Assembly: GCF_000355675.1 (NCBI RefSeq)
Contig: NC_020888.1
Span: 186,001 to 250,000, forward strand
Origin: Thalassolituus oleivorans MIL-1
GTDB lineage: Bacteria; Pseudomonadota; Gammaproteobacteria; Pseudomonadales; Oceanobacteraceae
DNA: 64,000 bases
Direction of reading: 5' to 3'
The translations under genes and the position numbers were made by a program. Below the pieces are notes generated by a model that saw only the letters and a list, made by a program, of their open reading frames with translations, was not told where the DNA came from and did not search any database. How positions within the stretch are numbered: position 1 is the stretch's first letter; each line of letters opens with the position of its first letter. Positions 1 to 8,286 of the stretch are shown here, piece after piece.

Positions 1-1
1 G

Positions 2-976
2 TTTTCAGCCACCGCGCACGCGGATATTGATTTAGCTACTTTAGGCTTAGAAGCGCAAACGCTGTTTGATTCTTCAATGTCAGATTATATGGATGATAAT
101 CACGATGAGTTAGATGGACATACTCAGCAGGTGTTGGCTGCATTAGTCGCCGGAGGTAGTTCAGGTGGTGCAAGGCCTAAGGCGCAGATTTATATGCCTG
201 TTGGGGGAGCTCAGCATTGTCGAACCTTTGCTCAGCCTAGAGATGAGGCTTGGCTGATTAAATTTACCTCGAAGAATCTAGCGCTTGGCCATGAAGAAGG
301 TTTGTGTGAGGCGGTTTATTTGCAAATGGCTGAGCAAGCTAAGTGTCAACCGCCGCAATGGCAACTCATTGAAGCACCAACTACAAGCGGTGCGTCTGCC
401 TGGTTGGCGCTTAAGCGTTTTGATTATGTCACTCAACAGACCAATTTAAGCGGTAATCGCAGTTCAGGTCGCCTGCATATGCACAGCGCCTGCGGGCTGC
501 TGGATGCAGACTTTCGAACGCCAAGTTTAGATTACATTGATTTAATTAAAGCCAGCCGTCAGTTGTGTAAATCGCCAGCGGCTGGACAACTTCAATTTCG
601 CCGTGCCGTTTTTAACCTGCTGTCGTCCAATCAAGACGACCACAGTAAAAACTGGGCGTTTTTGCAAGCTGATGATGGTCAATGGGATCCTGCACCTTTT
701 TACGATGTTACTTACAGCCCACATCCATTCAACGAACACGCCACTGCGTTCGGCGGTTATGGCAAAGCGCCACCGCTTAAGGTGATGCAAAAACTAGCGA
801 CCAGTGCGGGCTATGGGAGTTGGCATGATGCAAGGCAAGTTATTGAAGAAGTTGCAGAAGCCATCAGCCAATTTACGTATCTGGCACAGCAGCAAGGGAT
901 CAGTAATACAACAGTGTCTGCGATTGCTAAGACATTGGAGCAGCGCAAACAAGAAAATGCAGCGCTTTTTCAATGA
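2..976 (+). CDS. HipA-like kinase family protein, 5' end outside the window
   Basis: The reading frame is open back to base 2, so the first in-frame ATG at 77 is probably internal and the gene starts upstream of the window. The visible part carries HipA C-terminal-domain hallmarks: SSGGARPKA, the catalytic-loop-like NQDDHSKNWAF and the metal-site-like PFYDVTYSP. HipA proteins are serine/threonine kinases that act as toxins of type II toxin-antitoxin pairs; E. coli HipA phosphorylates glutamyl-tRNA synthetase. The N-terminal HipA region and any HipB-type partner are not visible. This is a second HipA-family gene, distinct from the complete one at 4235-5485. The family call is firm. Whether it is toxic cannot be judged. 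Confidence 0.8.
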   Translation, partial: FSATAHADIDLATLGLEAQTLFDSSMSDYMDDNHDELDGHTQQVLAALVAGGSSGGARPKAQIYMPVGGAQHCRTFAQPRDEAWLIKFTSKNLALGHEEGLCEAVYLQMAEQAKCQPPQWQLIEAPTTSGASAWLALKRFDYVTQQTNLSGNRSSGRLHMHSACGLLDADFRTPSLDYIDLIKASRQLCKSPAAGQLQFRRAVFNLLSSNQDDHSKNWAFLQADDGQWDPAPFYDVTYSPHPFNEHATAFGGYGKAPPLKVMQKLATSAGYGSWHDARQVIEEVAEAISQFTYLAQQQGISNTTVSAIAKTLEQRKQENAALFQ

Positions 977-1024
977 AAGTAAAACAAACTTTTCAATTCA
1001 CAATAAATAGATAGCAAGGTCATC

Positions 1025-2143
1025 GTGAGCGAATATCAATACTATAAATTTGAGCGTCTGGATGGGTATTTAGATGCTAAAGCACGTCAAGCACTCCGAT
1101 CAATTTCAAGCCGTGCCGAGATCAGTGCTACGTCCTTTCAGGTGTATTACACCTACAGTGACTTAAAGGCAGAGCCTTTTGAGCTGATGTTAAAATACTT
1201 TGATATCGGTTTTTACTATGCCGATTGGGGCTCAATCGATGCCTACATCAAGCTACCAGCAGGAACGCTCCCTGAAGCTTTACTTTGCTTTTCAAGTGAT
1301 GGGCTTCATATTCACGAAAACGATGAGTGGCAGTTGCTGATTTTTTCCCTTGAGGAGTATGATGAGTATTTTGACGATGAGCATGCTGACGACTTTTTCC
1401 AGCATTTAGCCGCTTTACGCGGCGGGTTAATGCAAGGGGATTGGCGCCTTGTGTACTTTATGTGGCTCAAAGCGTTTGATTTTAATGATGGCGTTGAGCG
1501 AGTGCCGTTAATTCAATTCGATTTTGAGCACCTCAGTGAAGAGGAGCAGGCGTTTGCTGCGCTGTATGATATTCCCTTAGCATTGGTTAAGGCGCTCGCC
1601 ATGGTGCTGAAGGAGCAACCCAGTCACCAAGCCAAACAAACCCAATTTCAATTTGATGAATGGCTCCATAATCTCTCGGAAGTTGAGAAAGACACGCTAT
1701 TACGCACGCTGTTTGAGCAAGGCCAGCTAACCCGACACCAAGCCTTAGCGCTGACGCGAAAAGAACCTGCCAACACAGACGAAATCTATCAATACTGGTT
1801 AACCCCCGAGGTAATTTCCCCTTTCATTGAGCAAGCCCAAAGCCAATTACAGCAAGAGCAAGCCGCAGCGCTCGCAAAAAAATTAGCCATCGAAAAAGCG
1901 GAAAAAGAAAAAGCGTTGACGGATGTTTACAATCAGTGTGAGCACTACTGGCAGCAAGCACAAGAGCAAGCGGATCGAACTTGCGCCAGTGGTTACGATG
2001 CGGCATCAAGCTATCTGCATCAGCTGTTTGAGGCCTATCAGTTCAAAGCGGATGAAGCGGCGTTTGAACAACGTTTTAAGCGCTTTGTTGTGGCGAATAA
2101 TAGCCGTAAAGCACTGTTAAATCGCTTGAGTGATTTGCTTTAA
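1025..2143 (+). CDS. Conserved hypothetical protein, 372 aa
   Basis: The frame opens with GTG at 1025, preceded by AGCAAGG (about 1014-1020) as a plausible ribosome site. The N-terminal part contains the string YQYYKFERLDGYL followed by SSRAEIS. I associate this pattern with uncharacterised bacterial proteins often found beside SWIM zinc-finger proteins, but no SWIM protein is visible here. The middle is acidic and rich in aromatic residues. Residues about 265-310 are rich in Q, A, E and K and probably form a coiled coil. No signal peptide, membrane segment or catalytic motif is evident. It lies 48 bases after the HipA-like gene and may be co-transcribed with it. Function unknown. Confidence 0.75.
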   Translation: MSEYQYYKFERLDGYLDAKARQALRSISSRAEISATSFQVYYTYSDLKAEPFELMLKYFDIGFYYADWGSIDAYIKLPAGTLPEALLCFSSDGLHIHENDEWQLLIFSLEEYDEYFDDEHADDFFQHLAALRGGLMQGDWRLVYFMWLKAFDFNDGVERVPLIQFDFEHLSEEEQAFAALYDIPLALVKALAMVLKEQPSHQAKQTQFQFDEWLHNLSEVEKDTLLRTLFEQGQLTRHQALALTRKEPANTDEIYQYWLTPEVISPFIEQAQSQLQQEQAAALAKKLAIEKAEKEKALTDVYNQCEHYWQQAQEQADRTCASGYDAASSYLHQLFEAYQFKADEAAFEQRFKRFVVANNSRKALLNRLSDLL

Positions 2144-2222
2144 ACGATGAGGCGATAGGCTGGCCAAATGACGTTAGCAAAAAACCGATTGAGGGTTGGT
2201 TGAAAGGTTGTAAGCCCACCAA

Positions 2223-2265
2223 AGGTCTACAAATTGTTACCTATGAAGTCACTTTGTGTAGACCT
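2223..2265. repeat. Inverted repeat between convergent genes
   Basis: AGGTCTACA at 2223-2231 is perfectly complementary to TGTAGACCT at 2257-2265, with a 25-base loop. It sits between the plus-strand hypothetical gene ending at 2143 and the minus-strand ATPase gene ending at 2287. It may end transcription of one or both, but no clear T tract follows on either side, so a terminator role is only possible. Confidence 0.4.
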
Positions 2266-2286
2266 CGGGGTCTAAGCAACGCGCTT

Positions 2287-3621
2287 TTACCATCTCTGTG
2301 GTAAATACTGCGTGAAATACAAAGGCATCACGATATTGGTTTGCTCTAATGCGGATGAGCCTTGTGTACCCGTTAACTTAAAGGTTTTACTTGGAGTACA
2401 TTTTTCAACGTAGGATGCCAACGATTTTGCTCTTGTACGTTTACCACTTTTGACCTCCACAGGGACGATATCGCCTTCATCGGTCGCCAAAATAAATTCG
2501 ATTTCGGCGCGGGCGTCATTCCATGAATAGCTTGGGTCAACGCCAATGGCAGTGAGCTCTTGTTGCACAAAGTTTTCAGCCACATAGCCTCTGTAGTTAT
2601 AAACAGAGAGATCATAGTTTTGTTGCTTAATTTCTTTATAACTGCTGCCGAGCATATGATTAAGCAGGCCCACATCAAACAGAAACAGTTTCACCATATT
2701 TTCTTTTTTATAGGCCGCTAACGGAGATTTCGGCAATCCTTCAATAGGGTAGTTTGGCAAAGCTAAGCGGCAGCAGTTAAGCCAATGGATCGCGGTTTCA
2801 AAATCGCTATAACGAGATTTACGTTCATGCACATGCTTAAATTTAAAGCGTTTAACCGACTCATCGCTGACAAGTGATAGCTGGGCTGGAATGCTATTAA
2901 ATACCGATTCAATCAGTGTGGCGTCGACCTTGCCCGCGTACTTACCAAAATCGCGGCGATAACCTTCCACTAAATAGGCATGAATTTTTGTGACTTTTTC
3001 AACACGCTCTAGAATGCTTGAATCCTTATACTGATACCAAGCAGAAACGGCTTCCGGCATACCACCAGTAAAAAAGTAGTCAGTGAGTTTGTCCATCAAT
3101 TTGGTGTGTACTGCCGGTGTGCTTGCTTGACTATCAAACGCTTTGATCAGCGCTTGCTCGTTGGATGCGTAAATAAATTCTTGGAAGGTCAGTGGTCGTA
3201 AATTGTATTGTTCTACCTTGCCCACAGGGAAGGTGTTGAGCAAACCAATATTCGAGCCGCTGGCAGCGACAAAATAGGACGGTGCTTTTTCAGCAAAGTA
3301 CTTTAGTGAGGTAACGGCACGTTCACATTCGCCAATTTCATCTAATATCAGCAGATCGGTTTCTGGGTTGAACGCTTGGTTGGTTAACAACTCAATGTTC
3401 ATTACTAGCTCGTCAGGTGACAGAGAGCCATCGAACGCTTCTTTGTAAGCAGGGTTTTCAAGGAAGTCGATACGAAGGATGTTGGCAAAGGTGTTCCCAA
3501 ATAACTCTTGTAGCAGATAGGTTTTACCTGTTTGTCTTGCACCATCGATCAATAATGGCTTGCGCACCGGTTGATTTTTCCATGCTATTAGGGCGTTTAG
3601 TAAGTTGCGCTGCATTGTCAT
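2287..3621 (-). CDS. AAA ATPase with DUF4143 domain
   Basis: The 444-residue protein starts MTMQRNLLNALIAW and has a Walker A motif GARQTGKT near residue 30, a Walker B-like LLILDEIGE near residue 95, and a C-terminal DUF4143 region. That region ends in a nuclease-fold-like pattern, AEIEF followed by PVEVKSGKR. Proteins of this architecture are widespread AAA ATPases of unclear role, common in accessory DNA. A link to toxin-antitoxin or defense functions is suspected rather than established. Length is normal for the family. It is transcribed divergently from hipBA; its promoter would lie in 3622-3730, where direct repeats are present. Confidence 0.85.
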   Translation of the reverse strand: MTMQRNLLNALIAWKNQPVRKPLLIDGARQTGKTYLLQELFGNTFANILRIDFLENPAYKEAFDGSLSPDELVMNIELLTNQAFNPETDLLILDEIGECERAVTSLKYFAEKAPSYFVAASGSNIGLLNTFPVGKVEQYNLRPLTFQEFIYASNEQALIKAFDSQASTPAVHTKLMDKLTDYFFTGGMPEAVSAWYQYKDSSILERVEKVTKIHAYLVEGYRRDFGKYAGKVDATLIESVFNSIPAQLSLVSDESVKRFKFKHVHERKSRYSDFETAIHWLNCCRLALPNYPIEGLPKSPLAAYKKENMVKLFLFDVGLLNHMLGSSYKEIKQQNYDLSVYNYRGYVAENFVQQELTAIGVDPSYSWNDARAEIEFILATDEGDIVPVEVKSGKRTRAKSLASYVEKCTPSKTFKLTGTQGSSALEQTNIVMPLYFTQYLPQRW

Positions 3622-3666
3622 TTCCCGCCAATTAAGACTGTTAACTGCCTGTAGTATAACTCAGTC

Positions 3667-3726
3667 TACACTTTAACGCGCAGAAAAGTGTGGAATTATA
3701 CATTTTTATGCGCATAAAAGTGTGAT
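3667..3726 (-). promoter_or_regulatory. Direct repeats upstream of the AAA/DUF4143 gene
   Basis: GCGCAGAAAAGTGTGGA (3678-3694) recurs as GCGCATAAAAGTGTGAT (3710-3726), exactly 32 bases or about three helical turns apart. An inverted copy of the core, TACACTTT, lies at 3667-3674. The position just upstream of the minus-strand ATPase gene suggests operator sites for its promoter. No binding protein can be named. Confidence 0.4.
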
Positions 3727-3822
3727 CCACAACCTTTGGCATTCAGGGATCCATTTCATCGCCTTGGCCAACGCGCAAGCTAAACCTAAAGGTGGGATAT
3801 AAATCCAATTATATTGAGTAAA

Positions 3823-3919
3823 GTAGGAATATAGTCCTACATATAAATTGTTGGAGTTGCTTGGGATTCAAAGTTGGACTATATTCCCATTAACGGTTAA
3901 ATAGTGGGAATATAGTCCC
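3823..3919 (+). promoter_or_regulatory. Three palindromic operator-like boxes upstream of hipBA
   Basis: Three related boxes precede hipB: GTAGGAATATAGTCCTAC (3823-3840), GGACTATATTCCC (3876-3888, inverted orientation) and GGGAATATAGTCCC (3906-3919). A weaker relative, GGGATATAAATCC, lies at 3794-3806. The last box ends 13 bases before the hipB ATG. HipB-type antitoxins autorepress by binding several inverted repeats with a fixed centre spacing, so these are the likely HipB operators. The repeats are directly visible; the binding protein is inferred. Confidence 0.65.
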
Positions 3920-3932
3920 TTTGGTTGGTGAT

Positions 3933-4238
3933 ATGGCTAAGCGTGACTTACACAATGTACTGTTTCCAAAGCAGCGCAAAATCCTGAGGCATTTTGGTGA
4001 AGACTTGCTGTTGGCGATGAAACGACGTGGTTTTACAAAAAAGCTACTGTGTGAACGTACTGGTTTTGATCATAAAACCGTGAATAAAGTCTTCGCCGGT
4101 GATCCGGGCGTTGCCATAGGCACTTACTTAAAAGTGATGGCTGTTCTTGGCATGGAAAGCAACTTTGCAGAAATGGCCGCTCATGATGAAGTGGGTATCA
4201 AGCTGCAAAACATAAAATTGCTGGAAGGTTCAAAATGA
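3933..4238 (+). CDS. hipB: HipB-like XRE-family antitoxin/regulator
   Basis: The likely start is ATG 3933 (MAKRDLHNV). A TTG at 3921 is in frame but directly abuts the last operator box. The protein is about 101 aa with a helix-turn-helix around residues 30-65 (KKLLCERTGFDHKTVNKVFAGD). The stop overlaps the HipA start in an ATGA, the usual antitoxin-toxin coupling. In known HipBA pairs HipB neutralises HipA and represses the operon. The upstream palindromes support autoregulation here. The sequence is only broadly HipB-like, so the role rests mainly on its position before hipA. Confidence 0.75.
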   Translation: MAKRDLHNVLFPKQRKILRHFGEDLLLAMKRRGFTKKLLCERTGFDHKTVNKVFAGDPGVAIGTYLKVMAVLGMESNFAEMAAHDEVGIKLQNIKLLEGSK

Positions 4239-5485
4239 GCCGTGAAATCGTCGAAGTCTATGCCGACTGGCAGCCAATTGAAGCGCCTTTGCTAATTGGG
4301 CTGCTTGCTCACAGTGATTCAAGCCGAGGTGGCGTATTTAGTTTTGCCTACGATAAAGCATTTTTAACCTCAGCCTATCGCTTGCAAATTGATCCAATCC
4401 TAACGCTTCACTCCGGTGAACTCTATAACGATGAAGCCGATAAAAACTTTCGCGCATTTCTTGATTCATCGCCTGATAGATGGGGGCGTATTTTAATGCA
4501 GCGGCGTGCGGCGATTGAGGCGCGCAAAGGCATTCGAGCAACAAGTCGATTAAACGAATTGGATTACCTGCTGGGCGTACATGACTCTTATCGGATGGGG
4601 GGGATTCGATTTAAGCGAGTAGGCTCGGATGCTTTTTTGGACGGCAACTCTGAGTTTGCTGCGCCACCAATGGCTTCTTTGCGAGAGCTAGAGCACGCAG
4701 CAATGCAGATTGAAAAAGACGATAACATCGACAGTGACGAGTATTACCGCTGGTTGAAAATGCTGATTTCTCCAGGCTCATCATTAGGTGGTGCAAGGCC
4801 CAAGGCTTGTGTCACAGATGAACAAGGCCACTTGTGGATTGCCAAGTTTCCCAATCTAAATGATACCCATGACGTGGGCGCATGGGAGATGGTCTGTTAT
4901 GAATTGGCTCTTGCGGCAGGTGTTCACATGTTTCCAAGTGAGATCAAGCAATTTTCGTCACAGCACCATACCTTTTTAACCAAACGGTTTGACCGCGACG
5001 GTGAAAAGCGGCTGCATTTTTCATCGGCCATGACACAGCTTCAATACTATGATGGTGAACAATCTCAAGGTGCTAGCTACTTAGAGATTGCTGAATTTAT
5101 TTCCAATTCTGGTGCACAAACCGCAGCCGATTTAGCTCAGTTATGGCGTCGAATCGTGTTTAATATTGCGGTGTCCAACACGGATGATCACCTGCGTAAC
5201 CATGGGTTTTTATTAACAAAGAATGGCTGGAAGTTATCACCCGCTTATGATTTAAACCCGATAGTGGGTAAGCATGGCCTGCATCTGAATATTACCGATG
5301 CAGACAACGCTTTAGACTACCAGCTAGCCTTTGATGTGAAAGACTTCTTCAGACTTTCGCAAACCCAAGCCACGCAAATTTACGATGAAGTATTAATGGC
5401 GGTTAAGCAATGGCAAACCGTTGCTAAGCGGCTAGGGATCAGCCGAGCGGAGCAAGCCATGAAACAATCAGCGTTTAACGTTTAA
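4235..5485 (+). CDS. hipA: HipA-family serine/threonine kinase toxin
   Basis: A complete 416-residue HipA, close to the usual length. Seen in order: the N-terminal HipA region, SSLGGARPKA near residues 180-190, the catalytic loop NTDDHLRNHGF with D317/D318, and the metal-binding AYDLNP with D339. HipA kinases phosphorylate aminoacyl-tRNA synthetases or other targets and cause growth arrest or persistence; the target of this one is unknown. The start overlaps hipB by four bases. The kinase motifs are intact, so the protein is probably active. Confidence 0.88.
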   Translation: MSREIVEVYADWQPIEAPLLIGLLAHSDSSRGGVFSFAYDKAFLTSAYRLQIDPILTLHSGELYNDEADKNFRAFLDSSPDRWGRILMQRRAAIEARKGIRATSRLNELDYLLGVHDSYRMGGIRFKRVGSDAFLDGNSEFAAPPMASLRELEHAAMQIEKDDNIDSDEYYRWLKMLISPGSSLGGARPKACVTDEQGHLWIAKFPNLNDTHDVGAWEMVCYELALAAGVHMFPSEIKQFSSQHHTFLTKRFDRDGEKRLHFSSAMTQLQYYDGEQSQGASYLEIAEFISNSGAQTAADLAQLWRRIVFNIAVSNTDDHLRNHGFLLTKNGWKLSPAYDLNPIVGKHGLHLNITDADNALDYQLAFDVKDFFRLSQTQATQIYDEVLMAVKQWQTVAKRLGISRAEQAMKQSAFNV

Positions 5486-5815
5486 TGAGTCAGTGAAACT
5501 ATATTTTCATTTTTCAGCAGATAAAGAAGTTTTAGTTTCACTTTATGCTTTGCCTCATACTCCATGTGTTTTAACACTTCGCTCATCCCTTGGGCTTTTG
5601 GGGCAGTTTGGGCAAAGCCTTAGTTCACGCCACTTAGCCACGCACCAACCCTGCCCACAGAACAATTATTATTTGGGGCACTATCTACAAACTGGGGCAA
5701 GTAGCTACTTGTACCCTCAGAAAGCTGCACGATCTGGGCATTTATCTGCCTACTGCGTCCGTTTAGTACTGGCAAACTCCTAACTGAACTTAACAGATCA
5801 GTGAGGAAGCAAACG
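5486..5815. other. Intergenic region with inverted repeat and TTGGGGCA repeats
   Basis: No convincing gene is present. Directly after the hipA stop, AGTGAAACTA (5492-5501) is perfectly complementary to TAGTTTCACT (5533-5542). Further on, TTGGGGCA occurs at 5598-5605 and 5673-5680, with CTGGGGCA at 5692-5699. These may be regulator sites for the following AlpA gene or recombination-related sites; the sequence does not decide. A ribosome site GAGGAA lies at 5803-5808, seven bases before the AlpA ATG. Confidence 0.4.
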
Positions 5816-6058
5816 ATGAACCCAACGACACAATCATCCACCACATCAACACACCCAGCGCGTCAGCAGCGGATTTTGCGCTTGCCCGAGGTAAAGGCCA
5901 AAACAGGCTTTGGCCGCAGTACCATTTATGCCCTGATGGCCAGCGGTGAATTTCCACGTTCCATTCGTATTGGTGCGCGTGCCGTGGGCTGGTTAGAAAG
6001 CGATATCGACCAGTGGATTGAAACCCGCCGTATCGGTGCTGCTTATGGCCGTGGATAA
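5816..6058 (+). CDS. AlpA-family DNA-binding regulator
   Basis: Start ATG 5816 is preferred over GTG 5801 because GAGGAA (5803-5808) is correctly spaced before it. The 80-residue protein has the AlpA/excisionase winged-helix pattern: LRLPEVKAKTGFGRSTIYAL, then GEFPRSIRIGARAVGWLESDIDQWIE. AlpA proteins of P4-like islands activate or direct integrase-mediated excision. The related RdfM of yicC islands is a recombination directionality factor. With the P4-type integrase at the far end, this gene is a good candidate for control of island excision. It overlaps the next gene by 14 bases. Confidence 0.9.
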   Translation: MNPTTQSSTTSTHPARQQRILRLPEVKAKTGFGRSTIYALMASGEFPRSIRIGARAVGWLESDIDQWIETRRIGAAYGRG

Positions 6059-7787
6059 ACCATCAGCATTAAACCAATTATCTGCCAGTGATATGCCTAG
6101 CAACGAGCCAACATTACCAGCTGGTTTTGCCTATAACGAGCAAAACTGGCTGGTGATGCAACCGGCAGGGCAAGATAGCCCAGTCAAAATCTGTTCTTGG
6201 CTGCAAGTTGCTGCTCGCACCCGCGATCCGCAAGGGGACAACTACGGCTATTTATTGCACTGGTTAGACGATGACAATCGCCATCGCTACTGGGCCATGC
6301 CCGCAGAACTATTGGCCGGAGACGGCAGCGAGTACCGCCGAATTCTACTTAGCCGAGGCATGCGGCTTAGTAACAGTGTCAAAGCGCGGCAGTTGCTCTC
6401 GCTGTTTATTCAACAAATGGGCGAACTGGCTACGCAAAAGGCTATCAGCGTCAACTGCATTGGCTGGCATCACCACGCTTATGTGCATCCGCGCCTCACC
6501 TTTTATCCAAGCGAACACAGCAATAACCCGCGCATGGTGTTGCAAACCATGCACCCGATAGAAGGCTTTATTCAACAAGGCAGTAGCGACACTTGGCGGC
6601 AGCACGTAGGCCGTTATTGTCTGGATAACCCGCTATTAATTGTTGGCGTTTGTGCTGCACTGGCTGCACCTTTATTGCATTTGTGCGGGGTGGATGGTTT
6701 TGGTTTACACCTCTACGGTGCCAGCAGTACTGGTAAAACCGCAGCGTTGTATCCGGCGTTATCAGTGTGGGGCGAGCCTAATCAACTACGCCACAGTTGG
6801 CGTGCCACGGCCAACGGTTTAGAAGGCACAGCATTAGCGCATAACGATGCCTTACTGGCGCTCGATGAAATGGGCGAAGTTGACCCAAAAGAGGCGGGCG
6901 ATGTCGCTTATATACTTGCCAATGGCCAAGGTAAAACCCGTGCAGGCAAATATGGTGAAATGCGCTTACCCGCGCGTTGGCGTTTAGTGTTTTTATCCAC
7001 TGGTGAAGTGACACTTGAAAGCCATCTTGCCAGTATCGGCAAACGCGTGAAAGCGGGGCAGCAAGTGCGCGTGATTGATCTCAGTGCCGATGCCGGATCG
7101 CAAATGGGCGTGTTTAACCAGAGTCATGGTATGAATGCCGCCGATTTAGCCGATCACCTAAAACAGCAAAGTCGCCAACATTACGGCTGCTTGGCCTTGG
7201 ACTGGTTACGGTATTTAACGCAGCACAGCGCGCAGGTGCGGCCCGTTTTCCAAAACGTACGTCAACGCTTTTTAGCCAGTTTACCTCCCGAGTCAGACGG
7301 CCAAGTGCGCCGAGTCGCCGAAAAGTTTGCCTTACTGGCCAGTGCAGGCCTGTTAGCCATTCAAGCCAAGGTACTCGATTGGCCAACCCAAAGTGTCGAA
7401 GCTGCCTGTTTAAGCCAGCTAAACCAATGGATACTCGCCCGCGGTGGTGTGGCTGCCAATGAAGATCAACAAGCCATTCGCCAGGTGCGCAGCTTTATTG
7501 AGCAGCATGGCGAAAGCCGCTTTACGCCCAAACAAACCGGTTACAGCAGCCAAGTACGCCAACGCGCAGGGTGGATAGACACCAGCGGCCCACAAACCCT
7601 CTACTTGTTTTACCCAACTGGCTGGCGTGAAGCCACCGAAGGCCTAAGCCCAGATCGCGCCGCCAAAGCACTGATGGCCGCAGGCTACCTAGTCCCCGAT
7701 GGCAACCGACCACAGCGCAAAGTCAGCCTGCCCGACAACACCCGCCCGCGAATGTACTGCGTGAAAGGCAGCATCTTGGATGACTAA
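6045..7787 (+). CDS. DUF927 domain ATPase (island replication/maintenance type)
   Basis: About 580 aa from ATG 6045, which overlaps the AlpA stop; GTG 6051 is an alternative. The DUF927 core has a Walker A motif GASSTGKT (residues 225-232) followed by ALYPALSVWGEP, and a Walker B-like LLALDEMGEVDPKEAG. DUF927 proteins are helicase-like ATPases of phages and islands, often associated with primase functions. Experimental function is scarce. Together with AlpA it looks like the mobility backbone of the island, distinct from the defense cargo. No obvious primase motif is present in this protein. Confidence 0.8.
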   Translation: MAVDKPSALNQLSASDMPSNEPTLPAGFAYNEQNWLVMQPAGQDSPVKICSWLQVAARTRDPQGDNYGYLLHWLDDDNRHRYWAMPAELLAGDGSEYRRILLSRGMRLSNSVKARQLLSLFIQQMGELATQKAISVNCIGWHHHAYVHPRLTFYPSEHSNNPRMVLQTMHPIEGFIQQGSSDTWRQHVGRYCLDNPLLIVGVCAALAAPLLHLCGVDGFGLHLYGASSTGKTAALYPALSVWGEPNQLRHSWRATANGLEGTALAHNDALLALDEMGEVDPKEAGDVAYILANGQGKTRAGKYGEMRLPARWRLVFLSTGEVTLESHLASIGKRVKAGQQVRVIDLSADAGSQMGVFNQSHGMNAADLADHLKQQSRQHYGCLALDWLRYLTQHSAQVRPVFQNVRQRFLASLPPESDGQVRRVAEKFALLASAGLLAIQAKVLDWPTQSVEAACLSQLNQWILARGGVAANEDQQAIRQVRSFIEQHGESRFTPKQTGYSSQVRQRAGWIDTSGPQTLYLFYPTGWREATEGLSPDRAAKALMAAGYLVPDGNRPQRKVSLPDNTRPRMYCVKGSILDD

Positions 7788-7976
7788 AATGGCGATGAAT
7801 CCTGTGTAGGCTTGTCGCCTTGCAGTGCACCGCCAGTCAACCTAAAGGCTTGGCGAGGATTAAAGTCCAATGCAGACAATACTGTTAGAGGCATTCCCGT
7901 GAACCGCCAGTGCACCAACAACCAGAACAGAACGGATAACAAATACGCTCAATTATTTGGTTTTAACTCAAATAAG

Positions 7977-8004
7977 TTGAGAGTAATCATAATCGTGGTA
8001 TGGT
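7977..8004 (+). promoter_or_regulatory. Candidate sigma70 promoter of the mad operon
   Basis: TTGAGA (7977-7982) and TATGGT (7999-8004) are separated by 16 bases, about 55 bases before the first gene of the eight-gene operon. The 270-base gap 7788-8058 holds no convincing gene. A short inverted repeat CTCAA/TTGAG overlaps the -35 region and could be an operator. The box match is moderate and the call is inference. Confidence 0.4.
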
Positions 8005-8058
8005 AAGCAACAGTGAAAAATCCCAAGTTTATGGTTAAGAAAACACCGTGGAGAGAGC

Positions 8059-8286
8059 ATGATCCGCTGCCACCTAGCCCGATTAATGGGTGAGAGAAAA
8101 ATGCGCATTAGCGACGTGATGCGAGAAACCGGCCTAAGCCGCACAACAGTCACGCTACTTTACAAAGAAACCGCGCTCAAGGTGGACTTAGAGGCGCTCG
8201 ATAAGCTGTGTGATTTGTTTGATTGTGAAATCCAAGATCTATTACAAAAATCGCCAGCAGAAACCGAATTTAATGAGAACAAGTAA
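8059..8286 (+). CDS. mad1: MADS regulator: small Cro/CI-type HTH protein
   Basis: A 75-residue protein that is almost only a helix-turn-helix: MRISDVMRETGLSRTTVTLLYKE, then LEALDKLCDLFDCEIQDLL. This is the short XRE type related to YozG. GGAGAG precedes ATG 8059 at a good distance. It opens the eight-gene operon and its stop shares one base with the methyltransferase start (TAATG). A regulator as first gene agrees with mad1 of the methylation-associated defense system; the symbol follows gene order and recalled literature. It probably represses its own operon, perhaps so that methylation is established first. That role is inferred. Confidence 0.8.
   Translation: MIRCHLARLMGERKMRISDVMRETGLSRTTVTLLYKETALKVDLEALDKLCDLFDCEIQDLLQKSPAETEFNENK

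Noticed and set aside
5493-5783. 96-residue plus-strand frame after hipA
   Set aside because: Composition is unlike a protein, it has no ribosome site, and the stretch consists of repeats and an inverted repeat.
7812-8006. 64-residue frame before mad1
   Set aside because: No ribosome site; it covers the probable promoter of the operon.
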